From positions 1 through 10,383 of the forward strand of contig CAYLNH010000261.1 of NCBI GenBank assembly GCA_964384625.1: a stretch of 10,383 bases of DNA. The letters are read 5' to 3'. The first letter of the stretch is position 1. Every line of letters starts with the position of its first letter. This stretch comes from CAYLNH01 sp964384625. Lineage in GTDB: Bacteria > Verrucomicrobiota > Lentisphaeria > JABSQK01. The translations under genes and the position numbers were made by a program. The notes below the pieces were generated by a model. It was not told where the DNA came from, ran no database searches, and worked only from the letters and a program-made list of their open reading frames with translations. This document shows positions 1-5,962 of the stretch, one piece after another.

Positions 1-79
1 GGCGCTATGGTGCGGCTCTTGCCGCAACACGAAGGGATGACCTGCAGAACTGACATGCGCCCTGACCAATGGCTGTTGA

Positions 80-1123
80 CTACTGACTACTGACCTTCAT
101 CACTTCACGGAGCAGGACGGTGGCGTAGGCGCCGGTTTGCAGGTAGAACTGGAAGCGCAGACCGTTGTCCTCCTTTTCTACCTGCATGTCTTCCGGATAG
201 ATCAGTGCGGGCCGGCGGGTGCCCGGGGCGCGGAACGGGCGGAAGTCCTCGGGTGTCATGCCGGATTCGGCCAGGACTTCCTGCTCGTAGTCGCCGGCTT
301 CGTCTGTGGCCGCCATCATCTTGTGGCCGAACATCGGCCCGGTATAGACCAGTTCGCCGGCTTCCAGGCGCGCCGTGTCGGTCGCGGCATCTTCGACAAC
401 AAACAAGCCGCCGGTATCCAGTTTCTTGGCGATGTCTCCGGGCAGCAGGCACCGAAAATCACCGCGGCGAATGCGACGCGTCAACCAGATATTGAACAGC
501 GCCGACTGGAAGGAGGAGATGAGAAAAGCGACCTTGCGGCCGCGCCGGCCGCGGCGGATGGCGTCGACGGCGCGATCGATGTTGGCGAAATCGCGGCCGA
601 AACGTTGTTCGCCGTAGACATTCGGCAGCCCGCATGCCGCGATCTGATCGAGAATAGTGCGGGCTGCCGGCAGATCGTTTGCGTGGCGGAGCAGAATGGA
701 AAAACGGTTGCCGCGAACATGGCCGGGGCGCAGTTTATTGCGATGCCGCTTGACGTCAAGGACGGGGCAGGGCAGTTCCTCAAGCCTGGCCGTGATCTCT
801 CCCAACGGCACGGCCAGCGGCTGGGCGAAGGAAAACGTCTGGGTGACGACGGCCCATTTGTCTTTGGTCCCGGCCCATGAGACGGCGTTGCCGTTGATTC
901 CCATTGCCCGGGCAATAGTCCGGGCGACGTCCGCGGTGTTTGCTCCGGTGCGCTGCAGCTTGACAAAGATGTGCTCGCCTTCCCCGCAGGCTTCATAGGG
1001 CAGGACCTCCTCAACCACGAAGTCTTCCGGGACCTCCTTGAGCCGGCCGCCGATGCCGGGCAGGTCCGCGGTGATGTACGGCGGGTCCGTCAGGGCGTCT
1101 TTGAGCGTTGTCGGGTCGAGCAT
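80..1123 (-). CDS. truD: tRNA pseudouridine synthase D (TruD family)
   Basis: This protein converts uridine to pseudouridine in tRNA (U13 in E. coli) and acts in the cytoplasm. It has 347 residues, close to the usual TruD length. The family signatures are all visible: PEDFVVEE near residues 32-39, GEGEH at 47-51, the catalytic loop GTKDK at 85-89 (Asp88 is the expected nucleophile), HRNKLRPGHVRGNRF at 127-141, and YGEQRFGRD at 170-178. The start at 1123 is the only sensible ATG before the conserved N-terminal block, but no good Shine-Dalgarno sequence precedes it, so translation may be coupled to the acetyltransferase gene that ends 21 bases upstream. It is the last gene of a three-gene minus-strand cluster and stops with TAG just before a short TGACTAC tandem repeat. 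Identification is secure; the exact target uridine in this organism is inferred from the family. Confidence 0.96.
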   Translation of the reverse strand: MLDPTTLKDALTDPPYITADLPGIGGRLKEVPEDFVVEEVLPYEACGEGEHIFVKLQRTGANTADVARTIARAMGINGNAVSWAGTKDKWAVVTQTFSFAQPLAVPLGEITARLEELPCPVLDVKRHRNKLRPGHVRGNRFSILLRHANDLPAARTILDQIAACGLPNVYGEQRFGRDFANIDRAVDAIRRGRRGRKVAFLISSFQSALFNIWLTRRIRRGDFRCLLPGDIAKKLDTGGLFVVEDAATDTARLEAGELVYTGPMFGHKMMAATDEAGDYEQEVLAESGMTPEDFRPFRAPGTRRPALIYPEDMQVEKEDNGLRFQFYLQTGAYATVLLREVMKVSSQ

Positions 1124-1144
1124 AGGAGATTGCTTTCGGCGCGG

Positions 1145-1708
1145 TCAGTCAAGCGCTGCCAGCATGTCGATGTTGTGGCAGTCTCGGGCATCGAACTCCC
1201 CGATTGCTTCGAAGCCGAATTTCGTGTAGAAGTTACGGGCTCTGGTGTTTTCTTCGCGGACGCCGCCCATCAGGATCATGCGGCGGCGGCCGCACTGCTT
1301 CATGACTTCAAAACAATGCAGCAGCATCAGGCTGCCGAGCCCCTGCGTCTGATAGTCGTCCGCAATCGACGGCGCCAACAGACAATCCGTGTCGTCGGCA
1401 AGTTCGATGCCGTAGCCGGCATAGCGCTTGCGGTCGCTGTCGCGCACGCCCAGCTGCAGAATGAAGTAGCCGATGATCTGGTGATCCGCCTTGATGGCAA
1501 TCATGCGAATGGTGTTGTCCCGTCCAACCGCGCCGCACAGGTGATCCGCTGTCTTCTGGTCGAACGCATGCGGCCCATACAGCCGTCTGGTTTCCGGCGA
1601 GAGCCCCAGGAAGTAGTTGCCCAGCGGCTCAGCGTCTTCACCGGTCAGCGGCCGCAGCAGGAGTTTCTCACCGGAGCGGAGCGTGACAACACGATGGTGG
1701 GGTTCCAT
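1145..1708 (-). CDS. GNAT-family N-acetyltransferase
   Basis: This is a 187-residue acetyl-CoA-dependent acyltransferase, presumably cytoplasmic, with unknown substrate. The GNAT core is recognisable. The first strand (LLLRPLTGED) is near residues 17-25. The acetyl-CoA pyrophosphate loop QTQGLG at 120-125 fits Q-x-x-G-x-G, and the closing motif with ENTRARNFYTKFGFEAIG at 153-170 is typical. The frame is open to 1777, but the ATG at 1708 is preferred because GGGAGA lies seven bases before it and the protein then begins at the domain edge; the longer start would overlap the upstream gene. It lies 23 bases after the SecA-like gene and 21 before truD. Proximity to truD hints at an RNA or protein modification role, but this is only context. 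The general family is clear and the substrate is not. Confidence 0.9.
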   Translation of the reverse strand: MEPHHRVVTLRSGEKLLLRPLTGEDAEPLGNYFLGLSPETRRLYGPHAFDQKTADHLCGAVGRDNTIRMIAIKADHQIIGYFILQLGVRDSDRKRYAGYGIELADDTDCLLAPSIADDYQTQGLGSLMLLHCFEVMKQCGRRRMILMGGVREENTRARNFYTKFGFEAIGEFDARDCHNIDMLAALD

Positions 1709-1731
1709 GTGCCGGTCTCCCGGTTTTGCAG

Positions 1732-2403
1732 TTACACCTGCTGGTTGCGGTAGTGGTCGGTATTGATCCGCAGCCATTCCTCGGGGGAGTCGGCGCGGTG
1801 GTCGGCGCTGTGGATGGATGTTGCCAGCTTCTCCTGGGCGCGGCGGATGGACTTGGACAGCATGGAACCGTTCATCTCTTCATCCTCGGCCATCCCCAGG
1901 CTGGCCATGAGATTCCGGATGCGATCGACAAACGGAATCATACAGGCGTCTTCCAGTGTGGTGTAGCAGTGGAATTCGACGGGGGCGCTGAGAAAGCCGT
2001 CGAGTGCCAGAACGCGATCGTCAGGAGTCGGGATGGGGTAGTGCTCGAACAGCAGCACCCGCACCGGCGCGGCGTTCGGAGTTTTCTTGATCTTGCTGCC
2101 GGGCTTGGGCAGATGCTCGGACAGAATCACGCCGACGACCCGATCCCGGACCAACTCGGCGGCGTTATTCAGTCGGGCCCGGTCGATCTGGTCCAGGACA
2201 ACATGCTGCAGTCCGGCGGCGTCGAAGAGCTCGACAATCTGTTGTACTTGCGATTTGAAGTGGCATACGGCCAACGGATAGCTGCCCTGGTCAAAGGCAG
2301 CTTCGGCGGCCTTGACGAACGGCTGTCGCTTGCCGTCGGCTTTCTGGTAGACATGGTCTTCGAACCGGGCGTGGCGCCCGAACAACTTGGCAAGCAGACC
2401 CAT
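1732..2403 (-). CDS. Stand-alone SecA motor-domain-like protein, probably no ATPase
   Basis: This 223-residue protein has no signal peptide or membrane segment. Its order of motifs follows the second nucleotide-binding domain of SecA, the protein-export ATPase. DHVYQKADGK (16-25) resembles the D-x-V/I-Y-x-T-x-x-x-K lead-in. PLAVCHF (43-49) sits where SecA has PVLVGT. AGLQHVVL (63-70) matches G-I-x-H-x-V-L. FHCYTTLED (144-152), FVDRIRNLMASLGM (158-171) and MLSKSIRRAQEKLA (181-194) follow the SecA block F-Y-x-S-x-E-D, D-R-x-x-x-L-M-x-x-L-G-M, and V-T-K-A-I-x-x-A-Q-x-K-V. The helicase motifs TNMAGRGTD and QLRGRSGRQG are absent, so ATP hydrolysis is unlikely. The first helix, GLLAKLFGR, also recalls the SecA N-terminus. 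The start at 2403 is chosen for GGAG six bases upstream; the frame remains open to 2496. The homology is judged by eye from remembered SecA motifs, and the role is unknown. Confidence 0.72.
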   Translation of the reverse strand: MGLLAKLFGRHARFEDHVYQKADGKRQPFVKAAEAAFDQGSYPLAVCHFKSQVQQIVELFDAAGLQHVVLDQIDRARLNNAAELVRDRVVGVILSEHLPKPGSKIKKTPNAAPVRVLLFEHYPIPTPDDRVLALDGFLSAPVEFHCYTTLEDACMIPFVDRIRNLMASLGMAEDEEMNGSMLSKSIRRAQEKLATSIHSADHRADSPEEWLRINTDHYRNQQV

Positions 2404-2610
2404 GATTAACTCCTCGTATGCGGAGGAACGTAGCGTCTTGCGTGCGGTCTGGCAAGTGCTGCAACCGGGGTAAGACGATCGAGAGGAAAAGGGCAACGAT
2501 AGAGATTCGCGGAGTTGCGCATCGGTTATCTGTGCCCAGAGCCGCAGGCACCTCCTTCTCCGACACTCCGTGATGCCCGGTGTGTCGACTGCGAAGGACG
2601 AAAGGGACTG
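2404..2610. other. Intergenic region between sulfatase and SecA-like gene
   Basis: This 207-base spacer holds the Shine-Dalgarno of the SecA-like gene at its left edge. A weak inverted repeat with six paired bases (CGACAC, 15-base loop, GTGTCG, about 2560-2586) lies on the sulfatase side but has no T-run, so it is not called a terminator. The stretch 2492-2513 matches 10079-10100 at 19 of 22 bases. I see no gene here; the upstream cluster's promoter must lie in it or further upstream, but no convincing -35/-10 pair was found. Confidence 0.5.
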
Positions 2611-4035
2611 CTATGGGGTGAGGCTTTCGACGGGCGCCTGGATATCGGCAGTGTCGCTGGTGCGCTCCTGCCAGGCCAGCAGACGTTGCGTTAAGTCGTT
2701 AACGCGTTCCTGCTGCTCGCGGCTGCCATAGAGATTCGTGGTCTCAAGGGGGTCCTTGTTGAGGTCGTACAGCTGGTGCTCGCCGGCGCTGTGGAGGCAC
2801 AGTTTCCAACCGTCAGCGGTGACGATGGCGCGCCACGAGACGTTGGCGTTGGCCATGGATCTATCGCCGTCGGCATTGTGCGGGTTCCACTCGACGACGA
2901 CATCCCGGGTGCAGACCCCGGCTTCGATCTCAGGCCTCAGGCTTTGGCCTTGCAGGTGGTTGGGCGCATCAAGCCCCATGACATCCAGGAGAGTCGGGAC
3001 GACATCCACCTGGCTCATCGGTTGTTTGATTCGCTGCTGCTCCCGCTGGCCGGGCAGCTTCAGCAGCATCGGCACCCGCGTGCATTCTTCGAAGACAAAG
3101 CATTTGGCCAGCAGTTGATGACTGCCCATCATGTCGCCGTGGTCGGAGGTATAGACGATAATGGTATCGTCGTAGAGTCCGAGCTGTTCGAGCTTGTCAA
3201 TGATCCTGCCGGCATGCGTGTCGACCAGTGAGCAAAGCCCCCAGTAGCGAGCGATCTCTTCGCGCCAGTCCTGTTCGGTGGCGAGCGGGAATCCGCCGTG
3301 CCCGTGGGTGCGGAACTGTTCATGGGCGGAGCGGGCCCGGGTCGATTGGGCGGCGGTCGGCGCGGCTTCATAGTTGGCCGGAAGGGGGACTTCCGCCGGA
3401 TCATACTGGCCGTCGCGCGGCCCGGTGAACGGCATGTGCGGTTCGAGGAAGTTGACGTAGAGTACAAACGGGTTGTCCCGGTTTTCGTCAAGGAAACGGC
3501 AGGCTTCATCGGCCAGGAACTTGGGCTTTGACAGGTGCTCCGGGTAGGCTGCTGTTTCGCCGCGACGAAACGTATGGCCGTTTGCCGGGGATTTGCCTTT
3601 GCCGACAAGGAAGTGGTGGTAATCGGAACGCGCCTCGCGATCGCGGCCCTCCGAGTAGTGTGGGATATAGCAGTCCTCGATGCTGACCCACTCGTCGAAG
3701 CCGTGTTGGCGGAAAATCTCGTCGCCGAGGTGCCATTTGCCGAAGTAGCCGGACCGGTACGTATTCTTCGGCAGCAGACGGTTGAGGCAGGGAATCTCGT
3801 CATCCAACGGCAGGTTATTCGTAACACAGCGGTGGCTGTGGGGATAGAGCCCGGTCATGATCGTGGCGCGCGACGGTGTGCAGACCGGCTGCCCGACATA
3901 GGCGTCCTCAAACACGCATGCGTTGTCCGCAAGACGATTCAGATTCGGCATCTGGATCGTCGTGTTGCCGTAGCAGGCCAGAGTGTCAGCCCGTTGTTCG
4001 TCGGTGAAGAGAAACAGCAGATTCGGTCGTTTCAT
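2611..4035 (-). CDS. Formylglycine-dependent sulfatase
   Basis: This 474-residue enzyme hydrolyses a sulfate ester. The substrate is unknown, perhaps a sulfated glycan or its breakdown product. The family features are present: NLLFLFTDEQR at 5-15 (first strand and metal ligands), C-T-P-S-R at 52-56 (Cys52 is the residue oxidised to formylglycine), GKWHLG at 99-104, EPHMPF at 198-203 and YTSDHGDMMGSH at 295-306 with metal-binding Asp298/His299. No signal peptide is seen: the N-terminal hydrophobic stretch is the core strand, so the enzyme probably works in the cytoplasm. The ATG at 4035 is preferred because AAAGGA lies seven bases before it and sulfatases start at this point; in-frame ATGs at 4059 and 4065 lie inside the tandem palindrome. 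It is divergent from an AraC-type gene that probably controls it. No maturase or FGE gene is in the window. Confidence 0.95.
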   Translation of the reverse strand: MKRPNLLFLFTDEQRADTLACYGNTTIQMPNLNRLADNACVFEDAYVGQPVCTPSRATIMTGLYPHSHRCVTNNLPLDDEIPCLNRLLPKNTYRSGYFGKWHLGDEIFRQHGFDEWVSIEDCYIPHYSEGRDREARSDYHHFLVGKGKSPANGHTFRRGETAAYPEHLSKPKFLADEACRFLDENRDNPFVLYVNFLEPHMPFTGPRDGQYDPAEVPLPANYEAAPTAAQSTRARSAHEQFRTHGHGGFPLATEQDWREEIARYWGLCSLVDTHAGRIIDKLEQLGLYDDTIIVYTSDHGDMMGSHQLLAKCFVFEECTRVPMLLKLPGQREQQRIKQPMSQVDVVPTLLDVMGLDAPNHLQGQSLRPEIEAGVCTRDVVVEWNPHNADGDRSMANANVSWRAIVTADGWKLCLHSAGEHQLYDLNKDPLETTNLYGSREQQERVNDLTQRLLAWQERTSDTADIQAPVESLTP

Positions 4036-4056
4036 GGCCTGATCCTTTCCTTGTAT

Positions 4057-4076
4057 CATGAGCATCCTTGCTCATG
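4057..4076. promoter_or_regulatory. 20-bp palindrome, proximal copy
   Basis: CATGAGC and GCTCATG form a perfect 7-bp inverted repeat around a six-base spacer (ATCCTT). It lies 22-41 bases before the chosen sulfatase ATG. It could be a dimeric operator in DNA or a hairpin in the sulfatase leader mRNA. The stems are identical to those of the distal copy while the spacers differ, which suggests that the arms are the functional part. Confidence 0.65.
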
Positions 4077-4095
4077 TCCGAGTCTTTCCTTGTAT

Positions 4096-4115
4096 CATGA
4101 GCCTCCCTGCTCATG
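4096..4115. promoter_or_regulatory. 20-bp palindrome, distal copy
   Basis: This has the same CATGAGC / GCTCATG arms as the proximal palindrome, here around CTCCCT. Centre-to-centre distance between the two is 39 bp, a little under four helical turns. Two sites at this spacing could bind a protein cooperatively. The partner protein is unknown; the adjacent AraC-type regulator is one candidate, although that family more often uses direct repeats. Confidence 0.65.
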
Positions 4116-4172
4116 TCCGAGTCCGATTGGTAATTACTAAATTATCCTGTTTCTTTTTCAGAACATTGATAA

Positions 4173-4212
4173 ATTGTCTGTAAAAAGCGCTTTTCATTTC
4201 ACGGATTGTCTG
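4173..4212 (+). promoter_or_regulatory. Direct repeat ATTGTCTG, two copies 32 bp apart
   Basis: ATTGTCTG occurs at 4173-4180 and again at 4205-4212, offset by 32 bp, about three helical turns. The second copy ends three bases before the regulator's likely ATG. Direct repeats on one face of the helix are the usual AraC-family site, so self-repression of the regulator is a reasonable guess. Eight-base identity in AT-rich DNA is modest evidence. Confidence 0.4.
4183..4194. promoter_or_regulatory. Palindrome AAAAGCGCTTTT, possible operator
   Basis: This perfect 12-bp palindrome with central CG lies between the two ATTGTCTG copies and just upstream of the AraC-type gene. Its form resembles operators of the LacI/GalR family, including catabolite (cre-like) sites with AAAGCGCTTT cores. 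No LacI-type gene is in the window, so a global or distant regulator would be needed. Confidence 0.45.
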
Positions 4213-4215
4213 AAT

Positions 4216-5076
4216 ATGAATAACAGAGCATCGACATCCATGCAGCCGACCATGCTGTTGGCGCAGACATATGATGCGTCCCGCGGCGACCATTCGCATA
4301 TGGCGAACGAGTTTCTGCTGATGCTGTGCGGCAGCGGTCGGCACACGGTCCCGAGCGGCACGGACAGTTTCGGCCAGGGCGACCTTTTCTTCTTTCCCAA
4401 GGGCCAGGTTCATCAACACGAACTCAGCCGTCAGGCGGCCGGGATCACCTTACGGGTGCGCGACGAGGCGTTCGTCCCGGATTCGCAGTCGGACCGCCAG
4501 GCGCGGTCACGGCTGAATTTCTTCAAGCGTCAGGCGTTTCTGGGTCGGGCGCGGGTGCCGTTAACGGCGGCAACAGCGGCTGTTGTAACGCCGTTGTTCG
4601 AGCGTGCCGTAGAAGAGGACAATGGGCGTCCTCCCGGATATCGTTGTGTGTTGAAAGGCTTGGCCTTCCAGATCCTGGTGGTTCTCGGCCGGGACGAAGA
4701 ATGCGGTTTCCGTTTTCCGGACAGCTCAGCGGCAGAGGGGATCATCCGGGTACTGGAGTATCTCGACCGGGATTCGGCGCCGTCGGCAAGTGTGGCGGAG
4801 ATGGCGGAACTCGCCTGCCTGAGTCGCAGTCATTTCCATGCGATGTTCAAACAGACAACGGGGACAACACTGGTGGAGCACCAGACTCGACTGCGCCTCG
4901 CCCGGGCGCGCCGGCTGCTCGTCAACACGGGACTGGACATCAGGACGATCGCCCTGGAGTGTGGTTTCTCCGGGTTGGGCCGGTTCTATGCGGCGTTCCA
5001 CAAACAGGTCGGCATGCCGCCCGGTGCCTACCGGCAGGCAGAGCGGCAGAAGCGCGGCGTCGCGAGGAGACGGTGA
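4216..5076 (+). CDS. AraC/XylS-family transcriptional regulator with N-terminal cupin
   Basis: This 286-residue cytoplasmic DNA-binding protein is probably ligand-responsive. Residues about 25-80 form a short cupin-like sensor (GRHTVPSGTDSFGQGDLFFFPKGQVHQH), with the typical glycine turn and histidines. The C-terminal third has the two AraC helix-turn-helix units: SVAEMAELACLSRSHFHAMF at 192-211, and DIRTIALECGFSGLGRFYAAF at 241-261 ending in the family's P-x-x-Y-R (269-273). The ATG at 4216 is chosen because the alternative TTG at 4174 lies in the AT-rich control region; the Shine-Dalgarno is weak, and ATG 4240 is also possible. It is divergent from the sulfatase, which it probably controls in response to a sugar or sulfated compound. 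The ligand cannot be read from the sequence. Confidence 0.93.
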   Translation: MNNRASTSMQPTMLLAQTYDASRGDHSHMANEFLLMLCGSGRHTVPSGTDSFGQGDLFFFPKGQVHQHELSRQAAGITLRVRDEAFVPDSQSDRQARSRLNFFKRQAFLGRARVPLTAATAAVVTPLFERAVEEDNGRPPGYRCVLKGLAFQILVVLGRDEECGFRFPDSSAAEGIIRVLEYLDRDSAPSASVAEMAELACLSRSHFHAMFKQTTGTTLVEHQTRLRLARARRLLVNTGLDIRTIALECGFSGLGRFYAAFHKQVGMPPGAYRQAERQKRGVARRR

Positions 5077-5260
5077 ACAGCTGCACGGTCCGCGAAGCGG
5101 GTACGGAATTGGGTTCCGGCTCTCCGGGAAGAGGCCTATACGTTTGGCGCGATGGTCCGGAGACCGCGGCGGCATCCGCCGTCGTTCAGACGCCGCCCAG
5201 AGAAACGCCGCAACACACGTCGGAGCTTATGCTGCGGCGTGACGGAAACGAATCGTTTAC
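5077..5260. other. Convergent intergenic region
   Basis: This 184-base spacer lies between the AraC-type gene (plus) and the repeat protein (minus). It contains two inverted repeats: CGGCGG-CAT-CCGCCG at 5167-5181, and ACGCCGCA / TGCGGCGT at 5205-5240. No gene is supported. Confidence 0.6.
5205..5240 (-). terminator. Candidate terminator of the repeat-protein gene
   Basis: The perfect 8-bp inverted repeat ACGCCGCA / TGCGGCGT with a 20-base loop starts 20 bases after the minus-strand stop codon at 5261. On that strand it runs into a short TTTCTCT tract. The loop is long and the T-run poor, so this is only a weak intrinsic-terminator candidate. Confidence 0.35.
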
Positions 5261-5962
5261 TTATTCTTCGGCCTCTTCTTTGGCTTCGCGGGCGCGTTCT
5301 TCGGCCTCTTCTTTGGCTNNNNNNNNNNNNNNNNNNNNNNNNNNNNNNNNNNNNNNNNNNNNNNNNNNNNNNNNNNNNNNNNNNNNNNNNNNNNNNNNNN
5401 NNNNNNNNNNNNNNNNNNTGGCTTCGCGGGCGCGTTCTTCGGCCTCTTCTTTGGCTTCGCGGGCGCGTTCTTCAATATCGCGGTTGACCTCTGCCAGATC
5501 TTTCTTGAGTTCTTTCAGGTCTTCGGCGTCACCAGCGTTTTCCTGAAGCATTGCGAGACGCGCCTCGAGGTCACGTTTGTGTTGTTGCAGATCATGGCCT
5601 TTCCCCTTGCCTCTGCCTTTGCCTTTCCCCTTGCCTCTGCCTTTGCCTTTCCCCCTGCCTCTGCCGCCTCTGGCTCGAGCTCGATTTCTGTCGGCGATGG
5701 CCCGGCCCTTGGCCGACATGCGCCGACCGTGTGCGCGACCGGTCTCGCCGGCTTTCTTCCCGTTTTCCTCAGCTTCAGCAGCCATCTTTTCGGCTTCGGC
5801 TCGGTTTTCCTCGGCAGTTGCCCGGCCCTTTGCCGCCATGTGGCGGCCGTGTTCGCGACCGGTCTCACCGGCTTTCTTTTCCTCCGCGGCGGGATTGTCG
5901 TCAGCGATTGTGAGGCCGGCAACCGCCAGCATGATGGAGAGCACAAGAATGAAAGTGCGCAT
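5261..5962 (-). CDS. Secreted charged repeat protein with hendecad coiled coil (contains assembly gap)
   Basis: I do not recognise a named family. Residues 1-20 are a clear signal peptide (MRTF, hydrophobic core, likely cut after LTIA), so the protein is exported. Next come two copies of a 40-residue unit (about 30-53 and 70-93, each with KAGETGR-x-HGR-x-M-x-AKGRA). A tract made almost only of Gly, Lys and Arg follows (about 98-122), then a charged helix from about 126 to the end. The end consists of perfect 11-residue repeats (KEEAEERAREA). Eleven-residue periodicity suggests an amphipathic helix or right-handed coiled coil, as in LEA-like or apolipoprotein-like proteins. The ATG at 5962 is preferred to 5968: it gives the better signal peptide and a seven-base distance from GGGAG. 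One hundred N interrupt the repeats, so the true length is unknown, but the frame agrees on both sides. Confidence 0.82.
   Translation of the reverse strand: MRTFILVLSIMLAVAGLTIADDNPAAEEKKAGETGREHGRHMAAKGRATAEENRAEAEKMAAEAEENGKKAGETGRAHGRRMSAKGRAIADRNRARARGGRGRGKGKGRGKGKGKGRGKGKGHDLQQHKRDLEARLAMLQENAGDAEDLKELKKDLAEVNRDIEERAREAKEEAEERAREAXXXXXXXXXXXXXXXXXXXXXXXXXXXXXXXXXXAKEEAEERAREAKEEAEE
5264..5472 (-). repeat. 33-bp tandem repeat array broken by the gap
   Basis: The unit on the plus strand begins TGGCTTCGCGGGCGCG and is 33 bp long, encoding 11 residues. One full copy is at 5281-5313 and one at 5419-5451. Partial copies lie at 5264-5280, 5314-5318 and 5452-5472. The visible copies are identical at the base level, pointing to recent expansion or homogenisation. 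It is a coding minisatellite, not a CRISPR array, because the repeats abut without spacers. Confidence 0.93.
5319..5418. other. Assembly gap (100 N)
   Basis: Exactly 100 N bases fill this interval. The flanking copies need 28 + 33k missing bases to stay in repeat phase, and 100 does not fit, so the length is a placeholder. Both 100 and 28 + 33k leave a remainder of 1 on division by 3, which is why the reading frame still lines up. Confidence 0.98.
5598..5663 (-). repeat. 24-bp low-complexity tandem repeat encoding Gly/Lys/Arg
   Basis: A 24-base unit (plus-strand CCTTTCCCCTTGCCTCTGCC plus four bases) is repeated at 5598-5621 and 5622-5645, with a third, drifting copy after 5646. It encodes the Gly-Lys-Gly-Arg tract of the secreted repeat protein. 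Confidence 0.85.
5700..5879 (-). repeat. Internal 120-bp (40-residue) duplication
   Basis: The segments beginning at 5701 and 5821 are offset by exactly 120 bases and closely similar over about 58 bases. They encode the two KAGETGR...HGR...AKGRA units of the secreted protein. They have diverged more than the 33-bp array, so this duplication is older. Confidence 0.88.

Larger units (their letters stand above)
4046..4123. repeat. 39-bp tandem duplication, two copies
   Basis: Copy 1 is 4046-4084 and copy 2 is 4085-4123. They differ at only two of 39 positions (4064 and 4068 against 4103 and 4107), both in the loop of the embedded palindrome. The duplication lies directly upstream of the sulfatase start, in what would be its promoter or 5' leader. 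Read on the minus strand, each copy also carries a GGAGG- or AGGA-like stretch close to an ATG, so the duplication copied a translation-start-like segment too. Confidence 0.92.
4036..4215. promoter_or_regulatory. Divergent control region, sulfatase / AraC regulator
   Basis: This 180-base region separates two genes reading away from each other. The sulfatase side (4046-4123) is a 39-bp tandem duplication with palindromes. The middle and regulator side (about 4124-4200) is markedly AT-rich compared with the window and should hold both promoters. I could not pick a convincing -35/-10 pair on either strand. Direct repeats of ATTGTCTG and the palindrome AAAAGCGCTTTT lie on the regulator side. The layout fits a regulator controlling both its own gene and the neighbour, which is inference from arrangement. 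Confidence 0.7.

Noticed and set aside
77..94. TGACTAC short tandem repeat at the truD stop
   Set aside because: Only about two and a half 7-bp units; too short to mean anything beyond local slippage.
137..880. A 247-codon plus-strand frame opposite truD
   Set aside because: TruD motifs on the minus strand are unmistakable, and the opposite product has no family features.
971..2409. Plus-strand frames opposite the acetyltransferase and SecA-like genes
   Set aside because: The minus-strand genes have good ribosome sites and family motifs; the plus-strand products show none.
5264..5472. CRISPR array
   Set aside because: The 33-bp units abut directly with no spacers, and they keep one reading frame in a protein gene.
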